A stretch of 64,000 nt of DNA from Hyphomicrobiales bacterium (GTDB taxonomy: Bacteria; Pseudomonadota; Alphaproteobacteria; Rhizobiales; Rhizobiaceae): positions 1 through 64,000 of the forward strand of contig JAJFHV010000004.1 in the NCBI GenBank assembly GCA_021775415.1, given 5' to 3'. The position numbers and the translations under genes are program-made. Numbering within the stretch: position 1 is the first letter of the stretch; every line of letters starts with the position of its first letter. The notes under the pieces were generated by a model. That model did no database searches, was not told the DNA's origin, and saw only the letters and a list, made by a program, of their open reading frames with translations. This document shows positions 57,982 to 64,000 of the stretch, in pieces.

Positions 57982-59247
57982 ATGAATCATTTCCAGTACA
58001 TGGATGGTATGTTGCATGCGGAAAATGTTCCGCTGTCGCAAATTGCGGAAGCGGTGGGTACGCCGTTTTACTGCTATTCAACCGCGACACTTGAGCGACA
58101 CTACACCGTTTTTTCCGAAGCGTTCTCCGACATCAAGTCAAAAGTCTGCTACTCCATGAAAGCCAATTCGAACCAGGCAGTGCTTGCGACGCTGGCCGGG
58201 CTTGGCTGTGGTGCGGATGTGGTTTCCGGTGGTGAACTGTACCGGGCGTTGAAGGCCGGAATTCCTGCCGACATGATCATGTTTTCCGGTGTCGGCAAAT
58301 CCCAGCCGGAGATTGATGCGGCTCTTGATGCCGGCATTTTCTGTTTCAATGTGGAATCCATTGCCGAGCTTCATCTCTTATCAGCACGGGCAGTTGCCAA
58401 AGATATGATAGCGCCTGTTTCCCTGCGAATTAATCCGGATGTGGATGCCGGGGGTCACGAAAAAATCTCTACCGGCAGGGCGAAAGACAAGTTTGGTATT
58501 CCGTGGGCCGAGGCGATCGAGATTTATGCACTGGCGGCCAGCCTGCCCGGCATCCAGATTAGCGGAATTGATATGCATATCGGCAGCCAGATTACCGAAC
58601 TTGATCCCTTCGACAAGGCATTTGGCCGGCTTGAGGGCTTGATCCAGAACCTACGCAGTGCTGGTCATAAAATTGAACATGTCGATTTGGGTGGTGGATT
58701 GGGCATCCCCTATCGAAATGACAATGAGCCGCCACCCGACCCGTTGGCATACTCCGAAACAGTCAAAAAACATGTGCGGGCGCTGGATTGTGAAGTCATA
58801 TTCGAGCCAGGTCGCATGATCTGCGGTAATGCGGGAATTCTGGTTGGTAGTATCATTTTTGTAAAACAGTCTGGCGAGAAAACCTTCCTGATCGGTGATG
58901 TGGCGATGAATGATCTGCTGCGACCAACGCTTTATGACGCATGGCATGAGATCAGGCCAGTGATAGAACCGGTGCCGGGCGCTCCAGTGGTGACGGGAGA
59001 TCTGGTTGGGCCGGTCTGTGAAACTGGCGATTTTATCGCCAAAGATCGGGAACTTCCGGCAATGGCGGCGGGAGAGCTGTTTGCGATCAGTACCGCTGGT
59101 GCATATGGGGCAGTTCAGGCGGGGACCTATAACACGCGACCACTTGTACCGGAGGTATTGGTCAAGGGGGATCAGTTCCATGTGATCCGGCCACGCCAGA
59201 CAATTGAAGACCTTGTTGGTCTCGATTCGTTGCCCGACTGGCTTTAG
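57982..59247 (+). CDS. lysA: Diaminopimelate decarboxylase
   Basis: A 421-residue PLP enzyme that makes lysine from meso-diaminopimelate. The Schiff-base lysine is in YSMKANSN (Lys60). SGIDMHIGSQI, VDLGGGLGIPY and EPGR(MI) bind PLP and substrate, and GPVCETGDF is the conserved active-site Cys-Glu motif. Normal length. It starts 26 bp after lptM without a strong ribosome-binding site. Confidence 0.96.
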   Translation: MNHFQYMDGMLHAENVPLSQIAEAVGTPFYCYSTATLERHYTVFSEAFSDIKSKVCYSMKANSNQAVLATLAGLGCGADVVSGGELYRALKAGIPADMIMFSGVGKSQPEIDAALDAGIFCFNVESIAELHLLSARAVAKDMIAPVSLRINPDVDAGGHEKISTGRAKDKFGIPWAEAIEIYALAASLPGIQISGIDMHIGSQITELDPFDKAFGRLEGLIQNLRSAGHKIEHVDLGGGLGIPYRNDNEPPPDPLAYSETVKKHVRALDCEVIFEPGRMICGNAGILVGSIIFVKQSGEKTFLIGDVAMNDLLRPTLYDAWHEIRPVIEPVPGAPVVTGDLVGPVCETGDFIAKDRELPAMAAGELFAISTAGAYGAVQAGTYNTRPLVPEVLVKGDQFHVIRPRQTIEDLVGLDSLPDWL

Positions 59248-59357
59248 GGCTGGTTGAGGTTAACGGTCACTTTTTCGCAAGGTGTAACACTAGGTCTCGA
59301 AATTGGCGGATTTTGTGCTAGAATCGGGGTTGTGGCGTTACACCACGAAAGGCCCCG

Positions 59358-61964
59358 ATGCTGATCAAGAGCAGACAAAGCAGTGATACTACAGGCCGCT
59401 TGTTGTACAATACGGCTCGAGCGACGCTTTGCTGGGAACGGCTTTGGCCTACGCTGGTACCCCTGTTCCTGGTTATGTGCGCTTTCCTGGCCTTTTCCTG
59501 GATTGGCGCCTGGCATTCCCTGGAGGCTGCATTCTCGATTGAATTGATCTGGGCGATACGCGCAATCTTCGCCGCTGCATTCGGCATGGCATTGTGGCCG
59601 CTACGCAAGTTTTCCGTTCCCGGTGACGCAGATGTAATTCGGCGCATTGAGGTTAAGTCCAGGCTTGAAAACCGGCCGCTTACCGCACAGGCAGATACAA
59701 TGGCAATGGGACGAACTGATATGTTCGCCAACGCTTTATGGCGGGTTCACCAATCCCGCATGTCGGATCGTCTGGATCACATGACTTCCGGTGCACCAAA
59801 ACCACATGGCGATCGTTTTGATCCCGTTGCCTTGCGAGCGATGTTGCCAATTCTGGCTTTTGCGGCCTTTTTCTATTCATTTGCTCCGGGCGGAGGGCGT
59901 ATCGCTGATGCATTCCAGGGGCATGTCAATCCAGATGAGTTACTCACCCGGATGGATGCGTGGATCAGCCCGCCATCGTATACACGAAAGCCACCGGTTT
60001 ATTTGTCTACCGAAGAACAGCAAACTGCTGATGCAGCCATTGGGGTGCCGGCGGGTAGTGAGTTTTTTCTCAGATTCGTAGGCAGGGGCGATTTGCAAGT
60101 TCTGCAAATTGACAGCTCTGGTGAACAGCAGATTGAACAAAATGACCCGGACGGTAATGCGGATGAGGCCGAATTCACTTTCAAATTGCAGGGAAGCAGT
60201 GTTGTTCGTCTGAAGCACCGTGGTGAGGAGTTGGCAAGCTGGTCGGTTGAAACATCACCTGATCTGCCACCAAAAATTTCATTTGCCGAGGATCCGCGTT
60301 CAGCCCTGTCCGGTTCTCTGGAACTTTCATACTCGGTTGAAGACGATTACGGCGTTACTTTAGCTGAAGGTAGGGTCAAATCGCTTGAAGCGGTTGATCC
60401 AAATGCGCGGCCATTGGTTGAGCCGCCAAAGCTGGCACTTCCGCTGCCACGTCACCGTGCAAAATCCGGTACGTCGCAAGTCAATCGGGATCTGACCGAG
60501 CACCCTTGGGCTGGAAGCAAAGTCTCGATCACGCTCTATGCGCATGATGATGCCAAACAATCAGGTGCGTCTGAAGCCTGGGAAATGATTTTGCCGGGGC
60601 GCAGGTTTTCCAAACCGCTCGCCCAGGCATTAATTGAGCAACGCCGACTGTTGGCGCTGGATGCGCGCAATCAACACTACGTGGCAAATCTGCTTGATGC
60701 GGTATCAATGGCGCCTGAGGATTTTATTGAAGACCTGAGCGTCTTCATGGGCATGAAGATTGCCTATCGACGGATCGTTTCAGCCAGAAACGACGATGAT
60801 CTGAAAAGTTCACTTGATCTCCTGTGGGAGGTTGCATTGGCAATCGAGTTTGGTGATTTGAGTGATACGGAGCGCAGACTACGCGAAGCACAGGAAGCGC
60901 TGAGCAAGGCACTTGAAGAAGGTGCTTCAGAAGAAGAGGTCAACAAGCTGATGCAAGAATTGCGTCAGGCGATGAATGAGATGATGCAGGCGCTGGCGGA
61001 TGAGGCTCGACGCAATCCGCAGTCCCAGAACCCGTTTAATCCACATGATCAATCTCAATTTCTCAGCCAAAAGGACCTTGAGCGAATGATGGACCGGATT
61101 GAAGATTTGGCGAAATCTGGTTCTGAAGACGCAGCACGTGAACTGTTGAGCGAACTTCAGCGGATGATGGATAATCTTCGTGCCGGCCAACATCAGCAAC
61201 AAAGACAGGCTGAGGGCAATCAAATGAACCAGGCGCTCGACGAGCTGAGCGAGCTGATGCAGCGCCAGCAGGATTTGATGAATGAGACCTTCCGCATGCA
61301 GCGACAGAAGGAGCGTGGGCTGAACAAAAGGGGTGAGGATCAAAATAACCAGCCCGGTGGCAATCGGCGTTCGCAGCAACAGGATACGGACAGCCAACGC
61401 CAGGGTAATGGTGTGGAGGGTGAAGAGACCGGGCCAAGTCCAATGACACCGGAAGAATTTGCCGAGGCGTTGAAACGACTACAAGAACAACAGGAAGCAC
61501 TTCGACAACAGTTAAGCGAACTTAGCCAGCAACTTGAAGATTTGGGCCTTGATCCAACATCAGAATTTGGTGAGGCGGGGGAGCAAATGGGCGAAGCAGG
61601 TGAAAAACTTGGCCAGGGCGAGAGTGGTGGCGCTGCTGAAAATCAGGGCCAGGCAATCGAGGCTTTGCGACAAGGCGCCCAGTCGATGATGCAGCAGATG
61701 GCAGGCGACCGTCAACAAGGTGGCCAGCAGCAGGGCCGGCGTGGAAGCCAGGGGATGGACGATTTTCAGCGCTCGGGCGTTGATCCCTTAGGCAGGAAAA
61801 CCGGTAATCAGGGAATGGATGCTGAATCGGGTATCAATATTCCAGGTGAAATTGATGCACAGCGCGCGCGCCGGATATTGGAAGCCATTCGCAAGCGTCT
61901 ATCAATTCCGGATAATCCGGTGATTGAACGCGACTATCTCGAACGGTTGCTCAACAGCCGATAA
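59358..61964 (+). CDS. DUF4175/TIGR02302-type large membrane protein
   Basis: An 868-residue protein of an alphaproteobacterial family annotated TIGR02302/DUF4175. Hydrophobic segments lie at about 32-52, 60-80 and 160-172. A central beta-rich region (about 190-410) is followed by a long helical part. From about residue 500 the sequence is dominated by Gln, Glu, Met, Arg and Gly (for example QQQRQAEGNQMNQALDELS, QQGGQQQGRRGSQG), predicted coiled coil and disordered. The last ~35 residues (IDAQRARRILEAIRKRL) are ordered again. Function unknown; envelope location inferred. AAAGG precedes the ATG. Confidence 0.85.
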   Translation: MLIKSRQSSDTTGRLLYNTARATLCWERLWPTLVPLFLVMCAFLAFSWIGAWHSLEAAFSIELIWAIRAIFAAAFGMALWPLRKFSVPGDADVIRRIEVKSRLENRPLTAQADTMAMGRTDMFANALWRVHQSRMSDRLDHMTSGAPKPHGDRFDPVALRAMLPILAFAAFFYSFAPGGGRIADAFQGHVNPDELLTRMDAWISPPSYTRKPPVYLSTEEQQTADAAIGVPAGSEFFLRFVGRGDLQVLQIDSSGEQQIEQNDPDGNADEAEFTFKLQGSSVVRLKHRGEELASWSVETSPDLPPKISFAEDPRSALSGSLELSYSVEDDYGVTLAEGRVKSLEAVDPNARPLVEPPKLALPLPRHRAKSGTSQVNRDLTEHPWAGSKVSITLYAHDDAKQSGASEAWEMILPGRRFSKPLAQALIEQRRLLALDARNQHYVANLLDAVSMAPEDFIEDLSVFMGMKIAYRRIVSARNDDDLKSSLDLLWEVALAIEFGDLSDTERRLREAQEALSKALEEGASEEEVNKLMQELRQAMNEMMQALADEARRNPQSQNPFNPHDQSQFLSQKDLERMMDRIEDLAKSGSEDAARELLSELQRMMDNLRAGQHQQQRQAEGNQMNQALDELSELMQRQQDLMNETFRMQRQKERGLNKRGEDQNNQPGGNRRSQQQDTDSQRQGNGVEGEETGPSPMTPEEFAEALKRLQEQQEALRQQLSELSQQLEDLGLDPTSEFGEAGEQMGEAGEKLGQGESGGAAENQGQAIEALRQGAQSMMQQMAGDRQQGGQQQGRRGSQGMDDFQRSGVDPLGRKTGNQGMDAESGINIPGEIDAQRARRILEAIRKRLSIPDNPVIERDYLERLLNSR

Positions 61965-61966
61965 TG

Positions 61967-62509
61967 TCAGGCGTCGCCGGTTACGACACCGACAAAGGGC
62001 AATTCCCTGAACGCATGGGAAACATCCATGCCGTATCCCACAACGAATTTGTCGGGACATTCAAACCCCACATAGTCCGCGTTGATATCGGCGCTGCGCT
62101 TCATTGATTTGTCCAGCAGTGCAACCACTGCAACCCGGTTCGCGCCGCGCGACAACATCAGATCCTTGGTGAACTTCAAGGTTCCACCGGATTCAAGAAT
62201 GTCGTCTATCAACAGGATATCCCGGCCCTTAACCTCGGTTTCCACATCACGAAGAACGGTTGGTGTGCCTGCGTCCGTGCCTGCGCCGTAGCTGGATATG
62301 GAAATAAATTCGACTTCCGGGGAAAGGCCGGCCTTGTGGAATTTTCTTATAAGGTCTGCCGCGAACACGAAGGAACCCTTGAGGATCGAAATCACCAGCG
62401 GGTCATTTAGATCACCGAGCGCAATTTCTTCGGCAAGTTCACGGTTGCGTCGCGATATCTGTTCGGCGGTGAACAACACCTCGATTTTCTTGTTTCGGAC
62501 AATTGGCAT
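61967..62509 (-). CDS. hpt: Hypoxanthine phosphoribosyltransferase
   Basis: A 180-residue type I phosphoribosyltransferase for purine salvage. VLFTAEQISRR at the start, ISILKGSFVFAADLIR, the PRPP loop ILLIDDILESGGTL, and VALLDKSMKR, CPDKFVVGYGMD near the C-terminus are the Hpt signatures. Normal length. It is convergent with the DUF4175-like gene, 2 bp between stops, and 14 bp downstream of the zinc-ribbon membrane protein gene on the same strand. Confidence 0.95.
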   Translation of the reverse strand: MPIVRNKKIEVLFTAEQISRRNRELAEEIALGDLNDPLVISILKGSFVFAADLIRKFHKAGLSPEVEFISISSYGAGTDAGTPTVLRDVETEVKGRDILLIDDILESGGTLKFTKDLMLSRGANRVAVVALLDKSMKRSADINADYVGFECPDKFVVGYGMDVSHAFRELPFVGVVTGDA

Positions 62510-62523
62510 CAGGAACCCGTAAA

Positions 62524-63180
62524 TCAGTCTTCAAATATCGCTTCTGCATAGGCAATCAGGGGATTGTCATGCTGCACCGAGGAAGCAAATTTTGCTTCCC
62601 CTCCACCCCGCAGAATTGGCAATGGGGAATTGTGGTGCCACCGATACACTTCATGGCCGTTCGTTTGCCGCAAGACAATCGAAATTTTGGGAATCTTCTG
62701 TCCGGTTGTGGAACGATTGGTCAACTGACCCTCAACGGTGAAAACCCGGTGCCCACGAGAATTTACCCGTTCCTGCAATTTCACCTGTCCAATTTGAAGT
62801 GGTCTATCATCCAAATGTTGAAAAACCACTCGCCCGACCAGGCTGGTCAATAAAACTGCCACGCATATCATCGATGCGGCAATCAGAACAGTTTTCACCG
62901 TGGTTTTGGGTAAATCGACCTTTTTTCTTCCATTAACAACCGGAATTTTATGGACTTTGTCCAGGTCCTGCCGCTGTTTGAACACCCGCGCGTCAATCGC
63001 GGGTTTGTTGCTCACAGGGGCTGGAATGGACTTTTGGGCAGTTTCTCTGGTCGCCCCGAATTCTTTCCAGCTGTTTCCACAATCAAGACAAGTAATCTTG
63101 TCTGATCCGGTTACAGGCCTTCCGGACGTTCCGTGGTGATATTCACAAGTCGGGCAGGAGGGTTGGGGATTATTTGCCAC
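62524..63180 (-). CDS. Zinc-ribbon membrane protein (MJ0042/DUF3426-like)
   Basis: A 218-residue protein. N-terminal zinc ribbon with CPTC (Cys9, Cys12) and CLDC (Cys31, Cys34), a hydrophilic linker, one transmembrane helix at about 95-118, and an extracytoplasmic DUF3426-like beta domain (GQLTNRSTTGQKIPKISIVL in parts). Similar genes often sit next to ftsEX in alphaproteobacteria and their role is unknown. It precedes hpt by 14 bp and is divergent from ftsE, so it may be regulated together with division genes. Confidence 0.72.
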   Translation of the reverse strand: MANNPQPSCPTCEYHHGTSGRPVTGSDKITCLDCGNSWKEFGATRETAQKSIPAPVSNKPAIDARVFKQRQDLDKVHKIPVVNGRKKVDLPKTTVKTVLIAASMICVAVLLTSLVGRVVFQHLDDRPLQIGQVKLQERVNSRGHRVFTVEGQLTNRSTTGQKIPKISIVLRQTNGHEVYRWHHNSPLPILRGGGEAKFASSVQHDNPLIAYAEAIFED

Positions 63181-63304
63181 TGATTGCTGCTTCCTGAAAA
63201 TTGATCAGCGCAGGCGATTTGTACGCTTGAGTGAATCTGCTAAAGCATTTGTCTTAATGCATCATAAACCATGTTTGATGTAGCGGCAGCAGCGGGAATT
63301 TGTC

Positions 63305-63964
63305 TTGATCAAATTTGAAAATGTAGGTTTGCGGTACGGGCTGGGCCGGGAAGTCCTGAGTGACTTGACGTTTCAGGTCGCGCCGCACTCGTTTCAGTTT
63401 CTTACCGGATCATCAGGAGCCGGGAAAACCAGCCTGTTGCGCTTGATGCTACTTTCCTTGCGCCCTACCCGCGGTCTGGTTCGGGTTTTCGACAAGGAGG
63501 CTTCAACAATTCTGCCCAGACAGATGCCCTACATCCGTCGCAAGATTGGTGTTGTGTTTCAGGATTTCCGGTTGCTGGATCATTTAACCACATTTGAAAA
63601 TGTCGCTCTGCCTCTGCAGGTTCGGGGCCAAATGGAGACGAGCTACCGCCATGATGTGGCGGAATTGCTGAAATGGGTCGGACTTGGTGAGCGCATGCAT
63701 GTATTGCCGCCAGTCCTTTCAGGCGGAGAAAAACAGCGTGCCGCGATTGCCCGGGCGTTGATTGACCAACCGGATGTGCTTTTGGCGGACGAGCCAACCG
63801 GCAATGTGGACCCACCTCTGGCCCGCCGGTTGTTGCGGTTGTTCATTGAATTACATCGCTCCGGTACGTCGGTTGTGATTGCCACACATGATTTGAGCCT
63901 GATGGACCAGTATGATGCACGGCGACTTGTTTTGAACGAAGGGAGGTTGCAAATCTATGACTGA
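63305..63964 (+). CDS. ftsE: Cell division ATP-binding protein FtsE
   Basis: A 219-residue ABC ATPase of the FtsEX complex, which activates peptidoglycan hydrolases at the septum. Walker A GSSGAGKT (35-42), FQDFRLLDHLT Q-loop, signature LSGGEKQRAAIARAL, Walker B LLADEPTGNVD and the H-loop THD are all intact. TTG 63305 is the start (reading MIKFENV) after GGGAATT. The ftsX ATG lies inside its last codons, an 8-bp overlap. Confidence 0.95.
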   Translation: MIKFENVGLRYGLGREVLSDLTFQVAPHSFQFLTGSSGAGKTSLLRLMLLSLRPTRGLVRVFDKEASTILPRQMPYIRRKIGVVFQDFRLLDHLTTFENVALPLQVRGQMETSYRHDVAELLKWVGLGERMHVLPPVLSGGEKQRAAIARALIDQPDVLLADEPTGNVDPPLARRLLRLFIELHRSGTSVVIATHDLSLMDQYDARRLVLNEGRLQIYD

Positions 63965-64000
63965 TCAGTCCCCCCCGCAAACCGTTACCGAACCGGTGAA
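63957..64000 (+). CDS. ftsX: FtsX N-terminus (partial, runs off window)
   Basis: ATG 63957 overlaps the ftsE stop by 8 bp and opens a frame (MTDQSPPQTVTEPV) to the window end. Position and overlap identify the ftsX start; only the hydrophilic cytoplasmic N-terminus is visible. GGGAGG upstream is the likely ribosome-binding site. Confidence 0.7.
   Translation, partial: MTDQSPPQTVTEPV

Overview
The window comes from the chromosome of an alphaproteobacterium, most likely order Hyphomicrobiales (Rhizobiales). Pointers are the block htpX-rsmB-heparinase-purH, a Brucella Omp19-like lipoprotein, mdh followed by 2-oxoglutarate dehydrogenase genes, xerC and priA near atpHAGDC, a DUF4175/TIGR02302-type protein, a DUF1674 (SDHAF4-like) protein, and argH-lptM-lysA ahead of ftsE. 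No rRNA, prophage, transposase or CRISPR array was seen. The only tRNA gene found is tRNA-Leu(CAA). Layout: 0.4-9 kb holds pdxY, a UMF1/Atg22-like MFS transporter and the translationally coupled minus-strand block htpX, rsmB, heparinase II/III, purH. 9-16.3 kb holds a TadG-like von Willebrand protein, a probable CCUCCUCCC-loop small RNA, a 28-codon ORF with a near-perfect Shine-Dalgarno, acs, an M15-type lipoprotein, a triple-RidA fusion and an exported MsrA. 16.4-27 kb holds an Omp19-like lipoprotein, zapE, then mdh-sucA-sucB-lpd. Here sucC and sucD are absent between mdh and sucA, three unrelated genes sit between sucB and lpd, and SucB carries two lipoyl domains. 27-34.3 kb holds a TraB/GumN protein, xerC, a LysR regulator, a transaldolase-type TalC protein, priA and an internally duplicated membrane protein.

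34.3-40.3 kb looks like an accessory segment placed between the priA side and the ATP synthase operon. It contains a GST/MarR divergon with duplicated operator-like sites, a LysR/cupin divergon, a lipoprotein, a cupin-SDR pair and another SDR. It is dotted with at least five copies of a palindromic repeat (core TGTCCGCT..AAAGCGGACA) that I did not find elsewhere in the window.

40.6-45.5 kb is atpHAGDC. Directly downstream lies a tandem pair of related, unrecognised membrane proteins: an N-terminal GRCxxC motif, two hydrophobic helices, an RR motif before a third hydrophobic stretch, and a tail with 6 or 12 cysteines. These are the most novel-looking genes here. They are followed by tRNA-Leu, a YqaA/DedA-like protein and dsbB. 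48-64 kb returns to housekeeping genes: HNH nuclease, AlkA-like glycosylase, gluQ, SDR, small membrane proteins, a PduO-type adenosyltransferase, rhomboid protease, etfBA, a TlpA-like thioredoxin, argH, lptM, lysA, a DUF4175-like protein, hpt, a zinc-ribbon membrane protein, ftsE and the first codons of ftsX.

Central metabolism dominates the window: acetate activation, TCA cycle, electron transfer flavoprotein, ATP synthase, purine and lysine/arginine synthesis. Envelope quality control (HtpX, exported MsrA, DsbB, TlpA-like, rhomboid, lipoproteins) is the second theme. All functional assignments come from reading motifs and remembered family features; no database search was run.
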